Source: Alistipes sp.
Lineage (GTDB): Bacteria > Bacteroidota > Bacteroidia > Bacteroidales > Rikenellaceae
Reading direction: 5' to 3'
Length of the DNA stretch: 38,046 nt
Assembly (NCBI GenBank): GCA_017630455.1
Contig: JAGBVG010000032.1
Location: forward strand, 1 to 38,046
Shown piece after piece: positions 8,736 through 16,884 of this stretch (position 1 is its first letter; every line of letters starts with the position of its first letter). Position numbers and translations under genes: made by a program. The notes under the pieces are model-generated. The model searched no databases, was not told the origin of the DNA, and saw nothing but the letters and a program-made list of their open reading frames with translations.

Positions 8736-10019
8736 TTACTCGTATTGGCCAGTCTTAAGACGCATAACCTCCTCCTTAGTGAGGAAACGCCAAGCACCAC
8801 GCTTGAGGTTCTTCTTGGTAAGTCCTGCGTAGTATACACGGTCGAGTTTCTGCACTGTGTAGCCGAGGTGCTCAAACATACGACGCACGATACGGTTGCG
8901 ACCTGAGTGAATTTCAACACCTACGGTCTTCTTATCCTCTGATGCGTAACCCACCTCATCGGCAAAGATATCGCCATCCTCGAGTGTAATACCCTCGGTG
9001 AGAGTATCCATATCGGCACGTGTGAGAGGCTTGTCGAGAGTCACCTGATAGATCTTCTTCTTGTGGTTCGATGGGTGTGTGAGCTGACGTGTCACATCGC
9101 CATCATTGGTAATGAGAAGAAGGCCAAGTGAGTTCTTATCGAGACGACCTACAGGGTAAACACGCTCTGTGCAAGCACCCTTCACAAGATCCATAACGGT
9201 CTTGTCGGCGTGAGGATCGTCGAGCGATGTTACATAGCCCTTAGGCTTGTTGAGGATGATATATACGTGCTTCTCGCCCTGGAGACGCTCATCGTGGAAG
9301 CGCACCTCATCTGTAGGGAGAATCTTTGTACCAAGCTCGGTAACAACCTGTCCATTAACAGTTACCACACCTGCGAGGATGAAATCATCGGCCTCGCGAC
9401 GTGAGCATACGCCAGACTGTGAGATGAAGCGGTTGAGACGGATCTCGCCACCACCGCGATTAGGATTGTACTTAGGATATGAGCGAGGCTTCTCATCGCG
9501 ACGTGGTGCATAGCCACGCTTACCCTCACTCTTTGCGCCTGTGCCACGCTCTGCAGCTACAGAACGACTGCCAGCTTTTGTACCACGCTTCTCGTTATCG
9601 CGTGAGAAACGCTCAGGCTTTGCGCCACGCTCTGTGCGGTTATATCCGCCCTCTGTACGCTGTGGACGCTCCGAACGATTGAAGCCACCCTCATTGCGCT
9701 GTGGACGCTCCTCACGGTTGTCGCGACCAAAGCTGCGCTCTGCACGCTCTGTACGCTCTGCGCGATCGAAAGCACCACGACGTGGTGTCTCATACTCTGG
9801 ACGGAGACGGTTGTCTGAGGTAAAATGTGGGTTGAATGACGTGCGCTTCTCTGCCTTAGCCGCACGTGGGCGATACTCTCTATTGCCCTCATTGTCGCCA
9901 TCACGGCGCTGACGAGGACCACGCTCAACGCGCTCCGATGTTGTAGAGCTTACACGCTGACGCTTATCGCGGGCAAAACGCGATACGTTAGCCGTTGAGT
10001 CTGTTTTTGTTGTTTTCAT
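8736..10019 (-). CDS. rluB: RsuA/RluB-family pseudouridine synthase with Arg-rich N-terminal extension
   Basis: Isomerises a specific uridine in ribosomal RNA to pseudouridine; the family member acting on 23S rRNA (RluB) is the likeliest match, but the exact site cannot be read. The 427-residue protein has three parts. Residues 1-191 are a low-complexity, predicted disordered tail rich in Arg, Glu, Gly and Asn, including a tandem 13-residue repeat at about 108-133. An S4 RNA-binding domain follows (193-238, IRLNRFISQSGVCSRREADD). The catalytic domain comes last, with the motif GRLDKNSLGLLLITNDG and catalytic Asp294. E. coli RluB has a basic tail at its C-terminus, so this N-terminal placement differs from that enzyme. 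The gene is divergent from the MATE gene, with a 144-nt shared upstream region containing TACCTTTG (minus strand, 10051-10058). Confidence 0.9.
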   Translation of the reverse strand: MKTTKTDSTANVSRFARDKRQRVSSTTSERVERGPRQRRDGDNEGNREYRPRAAKAEKRTSFNPHFTSDNRLRPEYETPRRGAFDRAERTERAERSFGRDNREERPQRNEGGFNRSERPQRTEGGYNRTERGAKPERFSRDNEKRGTKAGSRSVAAERGTGAKSEGKRGYAPRRDEKPRSYPKYNPNRGGGEIRLNRFISQSGVCSRREADDFILAGVVTVNGQVVTELGTKILPTDEVRFHDERLQGEKHVYIILNKPKGYVTSLDDPHADKTVMDLVKGACTERVYPVGRLDKNSLGLLLITNDGDVTRQLTHPSNHKKKIYQVTLDKPLTRADMDTLTEGITLEDGDIFADEVGYASEDKKTVGVEIHSGRNRIVRRMFEHLGYTVQKLDRVYYAGLTKKNLKRGAWRFLTKEEVMRLKTGQYE

Positions 10020-10163
10020 CTTATTATAAATAGCATTAAATTTGCGACCGCAAAGGTAAGTAAAATTTTTAATATCACACTCCTTATCAACATCTATGCC
10101 ACAAAAAAGAGCAGAAATCGCAAAATATGTGTACCTTTACGGCATAAAACTTAAGTTAATAGG

Positions 10164-11501
10164 ATGAATAGAGAGATTCTACGTATTGCAATTCCCAATA
10201 TCATATCCAACATCACCGTACCCCTTATGGGTATCGCCTCGACGTTTATAGCAGGTCGTGTGGCGGGTAGCGATGGCGCTACGACCATCGGAGCATTGTC
10301 CATCGGTGTTGCCATCTTCAACTTCATATATTGGAACTGCTCGTTTATCCGTATGGGTACGAGTGGACTTACGGCGCAGGCCTTTGGTGCTGAGCGACAC
10401 AAGGAGTATACGCTGATGCTGTGGCGTGCGGTGGTTGTGGCACTGGGCGTGGGTATGCTCGCATTCTCGTTGCAGTGGCCACTCGGCGAGTTCTCATTGT
10501 GGTTTATGAGCACGGGCGACAGCAGCTCCGACGCACTTATCTCGGACTACTTCTACACCCGCATTTGGGCAGTTCCTGCGGGTATTATGCTCTTTGCCCT
10601 CAACGGCTGGCTCACGGGAATGCAGAACGCCATAGTGCCTATGATAGTGGCAATTATGGTCAATCTGATACATATTGGCTGCAGCTATCTCTTCTCCATC
10701 GTAGGAGATATGAGCATCGACGGCATAGCCTTGGCCTCGGTGGTGGCGCAGTGGACAGGCGTGGCAACAACGGCGGCAATTATCATCGCTATGTATCGCA
10801 AAAAATTGGTTAAGGTATCGTGGAGCGAGATTGTGGATATGGGGGCTATGAAGCAGTTTTTTAATATCAACAGCGATATCATAATCCGCACCTTCTGCCT
10901 CGTTGCCGTCTACACCTTCTTCACCAAGGCATCGGCAGATATGGGCGATAAAAACATCCTTGCGGTGAACACCATCCTACTGCAGCTCTTCACGCTCTTT
11001 TCGTATATGAACGATGGCTTTGCCTTTGCGGCCGAGGCTCTGACAGGACGCTTCATAGGTGCGCGAGACATCACTGCGTTGAAGAGGTGCATCAAGCTCT
11101 GCATAGTGTGGAGTATGGTTATTGCCATTGCATACGTAGGCACATACATCGGTTGGTGGCGCGACATCTTCACTTTGCTTGTCGACTCCGATAATGCAAA
11201 CATCGCCGAACTCCTCGCCGTGGCGGAGCAGTATATCGGTTGGATAATCATCATCCCTATCGCCTGCGCACTGCCATTTGTTATGGATGGCATTATGGTG
11301 GGTGCTACGCGCAGCCGCATTATGCGTAACTCGATGGTATGGTCATCGGTATGCTACTTCATACTCCTCTACGGCACAGGATGGCTCATAGGCAACAACG
11401 CTATATGGCTCGCCTTCACGTCGTTTATGTTCATCCGCGGCGTATTGCAATACTTTATGTCCGACAGATTGCGCGACATATATCGTGACGTCGAAATTTA
11501 A
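10164..11501 (+). CDS. MATE-family multidrug exporter (DinF-like)
   Basis: A 445-residue inner-membrane protein of the multidrug and toxic compound extrusion family, which expels cationic or other small molecules using a Na+ or H+ gradient. About twelve membrane spans are visible. Diagnostic segments are IAIPNIISNITVPLMGIAST (residues 7-26), NFIYWNCSFIRMGTSGLTAQAFG (split here by eye into two helices around residues 52-75) and the duplicated half beginning near residue 235. These resemble the DinF branch. In several bacteria dinF belongs to the SOS regulon; here the gene converges on umuD, sharing only a terminator with it, so co-regulation is not shown. A -7-like TACCTTTA at 10132-10139 is a possible promoter element. 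Confidence 0.88.
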   Translation: MNREILRIAIPNIISNITVPLMGIASTFIAGRVAGSDGATTIGALSIGVAIFNFIYWNCSFIRMGTSGLTAQAFGAERHKEYTLMLWRAVVVALGVGMLAFSLQWPLGEFSLWFMSTGDSSSDALISDYFYTRIWAVPAGIMLFALNGWLTGMQNAIVPMIVAIMVNLIHIGCSYLFSIVGDMSIDGIALASVVAQWTGVATTAAIIIAMYRKKLVKVSWSEIVDMGAMKQFFNINSDIIIRTFCLVAVYTFFTKASADMGDKNILAVNTILLQLFTLFSYMNDGFAFAAEALTGRFIGARDITALKRCIKLCIVWSMVIAIAYVGTYIGWWRDIFTLLVDSDNANIAELLAVAEQYIGWIIIIPIACALPFVMDGIMVGATRSRIMRNSMVWSSVCYFILLYGTGWLIGNNAIWLAFTSFMFIRGVLQYFMSDRLRDIYRDVEI

Positions 11502-11504
11502 GAA

Positions 11505-11547
11505 TAAGAATCCCGATGACATCACTTCTCTGTCATCGGGATTCTTA
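11505..11547. terminator. Bidirectional terminator between the MATE gene and umuD
   Basis: A perfect 17-bp stem (11505-11521 against 11531-11547) around a 9-nt loop, sitting between two convergent genes whose stops are only 66 nt apart. There is no long T-run on either side, but length and position make a shared terminator the best reading. Confidence 0.8.
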
Positions 11548-11567
11548 GTTACCAAAAGGCCGTAACG

Positions 11568-11981
11568 CTACGCCTTCTTGATTATGTAGGTCACCACACC
11601 CCATATCGCAAACTCATTATCCGCCGTGATGCGTATGGGCTGAAACTTCGGATTCGCAGCCACAAGGAGTATATGGTCGCTATGACGCACTATTCTCTTT
11701 ACCGTAAACTCTCCATCTATGAAGCATACTGCCGAGCAACCATTATATGGCTCTATGCTGCGATCCACGATGATGATATCCCCCTCATCCATCTCGGCAT
11801 CAACCATTGACGTTCCTCCGACACGGAAGAAAAACGTCGAGGCGGGGTGGCGAACAAGCAGCTTCAGAAGATCGAGTTTCTCACGTGGCTCCTCATCAGC
11901 AAGCGACGGAAATCCCGCACGCACCTCGCCAAGCATATCCAACTCCAGACTCTCGGGGGTCTCTATGATATATGGTTTCAT
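11568..11981 (-). CDS. umuD: UmuD-like self-cleaving SOS protein (S24 peptidase)
   Basis: Accessory subunit of translesion DNA polymerase V; after RecA-stimulated self-cleavage the truncated form joins UmuC. The 137-residue protein lacks the LexA DNA-binding domain and has UmuD length. Visible features are the cleavage site in VRAGFPSLA (Ala22-Gly23), catalytic Ser58 in GGTSMVDA and catalytic Lys95 in GEFTVKRIV, nearly the same spacing as E. coli UmuD (24/60/97). It is the last gene of a minus-strand operon and overlaps the HD gene before it by 4 nt. Its partner umuC is not adjacent but starts at 16795 with its own promoter, an unusual arrangement. The self-cleavage mechanism is family knowledge; SOS control here is inferred, since I see no recognisable LexA box. 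Confidence 0.9.
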   Translation of the reverse strand: MKPYIIETPESLELDMLGEVRAGFPSLADEEPREKLDLLKLLVRHPASTFFFRVGGTSMVDAEMDEGDIIIVDRSIEPYNGCSAVCFIDGEFTVKRIVRHSDHILLVAANPKFQPIRITADNEFAIWGVVTYIIKKA

Positions 11982-12604
11982 CGCTCTATCTCTTCGTTAT
12001 AAATCTCATCGTAAAGCCTACGTAGCACATCCTTATCTGCTATAATCTGTCGCAACTCCTCGAGTTTTGAACTATTTTCCGACTCCGGAAACCACAACTT
12101 CAGATAACCGCCATAGTCATACTTCTGGCCAAGATGCTCCGTCATACGCTCATAACCCTCCTCGCGCCCGAGCTCGGGATAGTTCGCAAGAGTAAATTGT
12201 ATCGTGCGGCGAATTATGGAGCGTGGCTCGATTATGCGGTCCGCCTCGGCAACAATCTTTCCGTATATGCTTCGCGGCGGCTCCTTGGCCGAGGCACGAT
12301 GATCCTCCACCGCATCTGCCATAGTTGCTATCTGCTCCTGCGAGAACCACTGTCGCAGATTCTCATCGCCAAGCACAACACGTCGCGAGGTCTGATGGTG
12401 CAACTCGCGTCCCTCCGCAAGCCCCGTATCGTGGTATGCAGCGATGGCGTATGCCATATTCACATCGAGGTCATAGATACGAGCAAGACGCACACTCTCC
12501 CTGATAACCATATCGGCGTGGTCGCGCCTGTGTGCCGCATCGTGGTGGTCGTAGCGCGGAAGAATCTCCGCCTCGACGTATGCCTGAAGTTTGCTATCTA
12601 TCAT
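11978..12604 (-). CDS. HD-domain phosphohydrolase
   Basis: A 208-residue soluble protein of the HD superfamily, metal-dependent phosphohydrolases that act on nucleotides, cyclic nucleotides or other phosphoesters. The metal ligands are readable: His29 (AAHRRDHADMV), His58-Asp59 (AAYHDTGLAEG) and Asp122 (VAEADRII). No second domain is present; the last 60 residues are charged and probably helical. The gene lies between the M16 protease pair (6 nt after its last stop) and umuD (4-nt overlap), so all four are translated from one message. A role in nucleotide-pool cleaning alongside translesion synthesis is conceivable, but that is speculation from position only. Confidence 0.82.
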   Translation of the reverse strand: MIDSKLQAYVEAEILPRYDHHDAAHRRDHADMVIRESVRLARIYDLDVNMAYAIAAYHDTGLAEGRELHHQTSRRVVLGDENLRQWFSQEQIATMADAVEDHRASAKEPPRSIYGKIVAEADRIIEPRSIIRRTIQFTLANYPELGREEGYERMTEHLGQKYDYGGYLKLWFPESENSSKLEELRQIIADKDVLRRLYDEIYNEEIER

Positions 12605-12610
12605 ACCCCA

Positions 12611-13864
12611 CTACCCTACTACAACCTCTATCAGATCCTCGCGCTTCAAATACCTCTCCGCCAGCGACTTTACATTCTCTGGAGTTATAGCATTGATAAT
12701 CTCCACACTGCGCTCCGTGGCACTATTATCCATACCGCACATTATATTCTCGATCGTCACATCTGCAATACCAAAAGGTCCATCGAGGATGCGGAGAATC
12801 TCGCCAATCATCATATTCTTAGCCATCTGAAGCTCCTCCTCTGACACAAGCTCGTTTCGCAACAACTCTATCTCTGAGTATATCTCGCGCAGGACATCCT
12901 CGGTATGGTCGCGTGTAACCTGCGTGGCAATGGCAAGGTAACCCTCCTTATCGAAGTTCACCATAGCCGCCATAACACCATAGGTATAGCCGTGCTGCTC
13001 ACGAAGATTCTGCATAAGGCGCGAGCCGAAGTAACCGCCAAGGATAGTTGCCACAACCTGCATACCCACAAAGTCGGGGTGGGTGCGTGTAAACAACAGA
13101 CGTCCGATGCGTATCGAGGATTGAAGTGCTGTATCCACCTCTTTATATATGCTGTGGGTTATCTGCGGTACTGGGAACGATGTGGTCTTAACATCGCCAC
13201 GTGGCAACTCCGCCACAATACTCTCTATACCCTCCATAACCTCATCACTGATGTTGCCGCTACACACCACAAAGCAGTTATCGGCGGTGTAGAGCTCGCG
13301 GTAGAGGACAACGATATCCTCACGCGAGATATCGTCGTAGAGACGCTCATCAGCAGTCATACCGTATGGATGCTCCGCGCCGAAGAGAGCCTTGCCAAAG
13401 AGTTCGCGCGACTGCACCTCGATCTTCTTACGCTCCACTGCAAGCCCCTGCTGTCGCTTCATACAATAGGTACGCAACTCCTTGTTATCAAAGGATGGGC
13501 GAAGGATTATCTCACGCGCCACGTTAAGCGTCCTTTCAAAGAACTTCGACAACGACACGAAGGATATGTAGACATAGTCGCGGTCGATATTCACATCGAA
13601 ATAGGAGCCGTAGAAGTCCAACTCATCGGCAATCTGCTGCGCCGACATCGTGAGGCTTCCCTCGCTAAGCATATTCACAGTGGTCGAAGCAGTAAATGCC
13701 TTATGCTGCATCGCGCTACCAGCGCGGAAGACGAAGGTGAAGCGCACCACCTCAAAATCGTTGGAATAGAGTGTATGGATTCGCACGCCGTTTGAGGAGA
13801 TATGCTCCTCGGCACGCGGCATCTCGACACTCTGCGGGATAATTATATCTGGTTGTGTTCTCAT
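12611..13864 (-). CDS. M16-family peptidase homologue lacking the zinc motif (subunit B)
   Basis: A 417-residue M16 (pitrilysin/insulinase) homologue with the usual two half-domains but without the HxxEH zinc-binding motif; the equivalent stretch reads KAFTASTTVNMLSEGS. It retains the C-terminal Arg...Tyr region NLREQHGYTYGV that positions substrate in active-site partners. This is the pattern of a non-catalytic subunit that pairs with an active one, as in mitochondrial processing peptidase and bacterial M16A/M16B heterodimers. The start codon overlaps the stop of the upstream catalytic homologue by one base (TAATG), favouring equimolar, coupled translation. No signal peptide is visible, so the complex should be cytosolic. 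The substrate is unknown. Confidence 0.88.
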   Translation of the reverse strand: MRTQPDIIIPQSVEMPRAEEHISSNGVRIHTLYSNDFEVVRFTFVFRAGSAMQHKAFTASTTVNMLSEGSLTMSAQQIADELDFYGSYFDVNIDRDYVYISFVSLSKFFERTLNVAREIILRPSFDNKELRTYCMKRQQGLAVERKKIEVQSRELFGKALFGAEHPYGMTADERLYDDISREDIVVLYRELYTADNCFVVCSGNISDEVMEGIESIVAELPRGDVKTTSFPVPQITHSIYKEVDTALQSSIRIGRLLFTRTHPDFVGMQVVATILGGYFGSRLMQNLREQHGYTYGVMAAMVNFDKEGYLAIATQVTRDHTEDVLREIYSEIELLRNELVSEEELQMAKNMMIGEILRILDGPFGIADVTIENIMCGMDNSATERSVEIINAITPENVKSLAERYLKREDLIEVVVG

Positions 13865-15099
13865 TACTTTGCTCTGTAGATAAGTGTTGATGAGTTATTG
13901 AGCGTGAAGCACTCCGTGGCGAAGGTCATAATCTCCTGGCGCGTTATGGAGCGGAATATCGCAGCCTCGCCATTTAGAAGCGATAGATCGCCAGTCATCG
14001 CATAGAAGCCGAGGTTCATAGCTTTGTTCATAATGTTGATCTCACCCATAAGGATATTTGCCTCAAACTTATTCTTAACCTTCTCCAACTCATAATCGGA
14101 GATATTACCAGCCTTGAGGTCATTCAGCTCGCCCCACAAAGCCGCCTCGGCATCCTCAACGGTTGTTGAAGGCATAAGGCGTCCCTTGATGATAAAGAGT
14201 CCTGCATCGAGGCTTCCCGTGATGTAGGCATTGACGCTCGAGAAGAGGCCGCGTTCCTTGACAAGGCGATTCACCAGGCGCGACGACTCACCACCAGCCA
14301 GCAGATCCGACGCGAGATCGCCAAAGAAGAAGTCGCGCGAGAGGCGATCGCCCATATGAAACGCAATGGTAACATCCGTAGCTGGCACATCACGCTCCAC
14401 CTCCAAGCGTCGTGGCTCGCACTGCTTGGGCTCCTCGGGCACAGGGGCGATGTCACCTCCCACATCCTCTATATCGGCGAAGTACTCCGTGGCCAAGGCT
14501 ATCATCTCATCCTCTGGCATATCTGCCGAGATGGAGAGTATGGCGCGCGAAGGGCGATAGTGGAGGTCATAGAAGTTCTTTACATCCTCCATCGTGGCAC
14601 GCTCGATATGCTCTGGCGAGATGCCTATGGTTGCCCAGCGATAGGGGTGCACCTTGTAGCACATATCTCGCAAAAGAAGCAGCTCATCGCCATAAGGCTG
14701 ATTGAGATATCGCTGCTTGAACTCCTCGATAACCACCTGCTTCTCAGCCTCGCACGCCTCGGCACTGAGATTTAGGTTGCGCATACGGTCGCTCTCGAGC
14801 CACAACGCCGTGGCGATATTCTCCTTCGGGAGGGTGATGTAGAAATTGGTATAGTCGTTTGTCGTAAAGGCATTATTCTCGCCACAGGCCATCTGCACAG
14901 GGGTGTCGAAATCGGGAACGTTGTGCGTACCGCGAAACATAAGGTGCTCGAAAAGATGTGCAAAGCCTGTCTTATGCTCCGACTCATTTCGCGCACCCAC
15001 CTTATAAAGGATGTTCACCGCCGCGAGCTTCGAGGCGTGGTCGCGGTTGACAAGTATCTGTAGCCCATTGGGGAGTATTACCTCTTTATATTTTATCAT
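13864..15099 (-). CDS. M16-family zinc metallopeptidase (catalytic subunit A)
   Basis: A 411-residue M16 peptidase with an intact inverted zinc motif, GFAHLFEHLMFRGT, giving His48, Glu51 and His52; the third ligand is a Glu in VVIEEFKQRYLN (residue 125 or 126). The N-terminal PNGLQILVNRDHASKLAAVN is typical of this family. No signal peptide is present, so it should act in the cytosol on short peptides or signal-type sequences. It is the first gene of a four-gene minus-strand unit (M16A, M16B, HD, umuD). A very good promoter lies immediately upstream (15120-15149). Together with the zinc-less homologue it probably forms a heterodimer. Confidence 0.92.
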   Translation of the reverse strand: MIKYKEVILPNGLQILVNRDHASKLAAVNILYKVGARNESEHKTGFAHLFEHLMFRGTHNVPDFDTPVQMACGENNAFTTNDYTNFYITLPKENIATALWLESDRMRNLNLSAEACEAEKQVVIEEFKQRYLNQPYGDELLLLRDMCYKVHPYRWATIGISPEHIERATMEDVKNFYDLHYRPSRAILSISADMPEDEMIALATEYFADIEDVGGDIAPVPEEPKQCEPRRLEVERDVPATDVTIAFHMGDRLSRDFFFGDLASDLLAGGESSRLVNRLVKERGLFSSVNAYITGSLDAGLFIIKGRLMPSTTVEDAEAALWGELNDLKAGNISDYELEKVKNKFEANILMGEINIMNKAMNLGFYAMTGDLSLLNGEAAIFRSITRQEIMTFATECFTLNNSSTLIYRAK

Positions 15100-15119
15100 A
15101 AATCGTGTGGTTTAACTTG

Positions 15120-15149
15120 CAAATATAGTAAATAGTATTAAGATATCAA
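15120..15149 (-). promoter_or_regulatory. Promoter of the M16-HD-umuD operon
   Basis: On the minus strand, TTG (15149-15147), 19 nt, then TATATTTG (15127-15120), a close match to the Bacteroidetes consensus. The start codon lies 20 nt further on. A second TATATTTG at 15216-15209 has no matching upstream element. Confidence 0.75.
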
Positions 15150-15353
15150 CACTTGAGGCGTTGAGATTTGTGATTAACGCTCTTGTAGTGGATGCGTTAT
15201 TATGACGGCAAATATAAGAAATTTTCTTGTGAGTCGAAAATAATAAAGAACGTAGCCTCATAACACGAAAATTTTAATTTCGATATAACACTATGACTAT
15301 AAAGAGATTAAGCAAAACCAGTGAAAAATATTTAAAAAAAAGTTTAAAAATAT

Positions 15354-15384
15354 TTTGGAAGTTAAGAAAAATACTCTATCTTTG
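15354..15384 (+). promoter_or_regulatory. Promoter of the CAT-anticodon tRNA gene
   Basis: TTTG at 15354-15357, 19 nt, then TATCTTTG at 15377-15384, a near-perfect Bacteroidetes promoter. The element and the eight bases after it are identical to those in front of tRNA-Phe at 35919. Confidence 0.85.
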
Positions 15385-15403
15385 CACTCGCTTTTAAGGC
15401 AAT

Positions 15404-15477
15404 GGCGAGATAGCTCAGCTGGTTAGAGCGCATGATTCATAATCATGAGGTCCCCAGTTCAATCCTGGGTCTCGCTA
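15404..15477 (+). tRNA. tRNA with CAT anticodon (elongator Met, or Ile2)
   Basis: A 74-nt cloverleaf: acceptor arm GGCGAGA paired with TCTCGCT (first pair G-T), D arm with GCTC...GAGC, anticodon stem CATGA/TCATG around TTCATAA with CAT at 15438-15440, and T arm CCCAG-TTCAATC-CTGGG; discriminator A, no encoded CCA. The absence of an unpaired first base argues against initiator tRNA. Whether it is elongator methionine or the isoleucine tRNA whose C34 becomes lysidine cannot be settled from sequence alone. Confidence 0.93.
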
Positions 15478-15482
15478 CAGTG

Positions 15483-15518
15483 AACATCGGTAACAGATTT
15501 GTTGCTGATGTTTTTTTA
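15483..15518 (+). terminator. Terminator of the CAT-anticodon tRNA
   Basis: A 13-bp stem with two G-T wobbles (15483-15495 against 15500-15512), 4-nt loop, followed by seven T. It starts 6 nt after the tRNA. Confidence 0.9.
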
Positions 15519-15532
15519 TTATACACCCCCTA

Positions 15533-16795
15533 TCACTTCAGCTTCACCACGGGCAGTTCATCCCACGATGTGGTGTAGCGCGGCGAACGATGGAGACTGC
15601 TCGACTGAATACCGCGCATTCCCACCGATGCGATAGCAACACCTCCACCATCCGTATCACGATTGATGTTGTCGATAGCCTGCATTAGACGCTTATGACG
15701 CTCGTTATGCTCGGCCGAGAACATCGAGACGTGACGACCCTCGGCAGGGATAATATCCGAGGCTATGACACCCGCCTTCTTATACCCCACTCCTCGCACA
15801 AAGATCTCCGCAAGGGCCTCGCGCGATGCACGTACTATATCTATGGTGCTATCTGTAGGTTCGAGAAGCGGCAGTGAGATGTGGCCGCACTGCTGTATCT
15901 CATTCTCGTGAAAACGATTGGTGTAGGCGAAAACCGTGAGACGCGAGCATACCGAGTGCTGCGCACGTAGCTTCTCAGCCGTCATAGTTGCAAAGGTTGC
16001 CACCTGCTCCGAAAGCTCCGCAAGGTCGTATATCTCGTGCGAAAAGCTGCGCGAGTTACATATCGACAGTCGCGCATCGGCCACACTCTCGAAGCCTATG
16101 GATGGTATGCCGTGGAGCTCGCGCCACGTCCTGACGCCATTGACGCCCATACGCCTACGCACCCACTCCTCCGACAGCGAACGAAACTCAAAGGCTGTGG
16201 TGATACCCATCTCCTTGAGGCGCGGCGCGCTGCGTCGGCCTATACCCCACACATCCTCGACAGGAAACTTACGAAGCACCTTCTCAATATCCTCTGGGCG
16301 ATACATATAGCAGCCACCACGCAACTTGGGATAGCTCTTGCAGAGCTGCGCCGCGATCTTCGCGAGGGTCTTTGTGGGTGCTATACCCACCGAAACAGGT
16401 ATGCCAGTATACTTGCGACAACGCTGCGACAACGCCTTGGCATAGCTATCGAAGTCGACACTCTCGACACCCCTGAGATCGAGAAACGCCTCGTCGATGG
16501 AGTAGACCTCGATCTGTGGTGCTGACTCACGAAGTACCAAGCGTATGCGACGCGAGAAGTCGGCATAGAGAGTCATATTGCTCGAGAATATCGTCACGTT
16601 GTGCTTACGAATGATATCGCGCACCTTAAACAGCGGCTCACCCATCTTGATACCCAAAGCCTTAGCCTCGTTGGAGCGCGCGATGATACAGCCGTCATTA
16701 CTCGAAAGCACAACTACAGGACGCCCGTTAAGTTCGGGGCGAAAAGCGCGTTCGCACGACACGAAGAAGTTATTGCAATCTGCAAGGGCAAACAT
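15533..16795 (-). CDS. umuC: DNA polymerase V catalytic subunit UmuC
   Basis: Y-family DNA polymerase that copies damaged templates with the cleaved UmuD dimer. Starting at the ATG at 16795 gives 420 residues, the same size as E. coli UmuC (422), and places the metal-binding carboxylates at Asp6 (ALADCNNFFVSCERAF) and Asp101-Glu102 (YSIDEAFLDL), exactly as in E. coli. The helix-hairpin-helix region (FPVEDVWGIGRRSAPRLKEM), little finger and C-terminal region follow. An upstream in-frame ATG at 16873 is rejected because it lies above the strong promoter at 16817-16847. The gene stands alone: umuD is about 3.5 kb further along the same strand, behind three other genes and an intervening tRNA on the opposite strand. 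Confidence 0.95.
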   Translation of the reverse strand: MFALADCNNFFVSCERAFRPELNGRPVVVLSSNDGCIIARSNEAKALGIKMGEPLFKVRDIIRKHNVTIFSSNMTLYADFSRRIRLVLRESAPQIEVYSIDEAFLDLRGVESVDFDSYAKALSQRCRKYTGIPVSVGIAPTKTLAKIAAQLCKSYPKLRGGCYMYRPEDIEKVLRKFPVEDVWGIGRRSAPRLKEMGITTAFEFRSLSEEWVRRRMGVNGVRTWRELHGIPSIGFESVADARLSICNSRSFSHEIYDLAELSEQVATFATMTAEKLRAQHSVCSRLTVFAYTNRFHENEIQQCGHISLPLLEPTDSTIDIVRASREALAEIFVRGVGYKKAGVIASDIIPAEGRHVSMFSAEHNERHKRLMQAIDNINRDTDGGGVAIASVGMRGIQSSSLHRSPRYTTSWDELPVVKLK

Positions 16796-16816
16796 ATCCG
16801 CAAATATCTTTATCTG

Positions 16817-16847
16817 CAAAGATAGCACAAAAGTAACAATCGCGCAA
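16817..16847 (-). promoter_or_regulatory. Promoter of umuC
   Basis: On the minus strand, TTG (16847-16845), 20 nt, then TATCTTTG (16824-16817). Near-consensus. The start codon is 22 nt downstream of the -7 element. Confidence 0.8.
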
Positions 16848-16884
16848 CACCGATTACGGCACGCTCCTTGCAATTATTTGCGGT

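Larger units (their letters stand above)
15100..15403. other. Intergenic region upstream of the M16 operon and the tRNA gene
   Basis: These 304 AT-rich nt carry the minus-strand promoter at 15120-15149 and the plus-strand tRNA promoter at 15354-15384. I see no gene between them; a 34-codon frame at 15293-15397 runs through the tRNA promoter and is rejected. Confidence 0.7.

Noticed and set aside
12134-12844. Long plus-strand open frame opposite the HD and M16 genes
   Set aside because: It is antisense to two genes with clear catalytic motifs and shows no protein-like pattern.
15293-15397. 34-codon plus-strand frame before the CAT-anticodon tRNA
   Set aside because: It runs through the tRNA promoter, is Lys/Leu-rich as any AT-rich DNA would be, and has no promoter of its own.
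16796-16873. Upstream extension of umuC by 26 codons
   Set aside because: The extension contains the promoter elements, and the shorter start reproduces the family length and active-site numbering.
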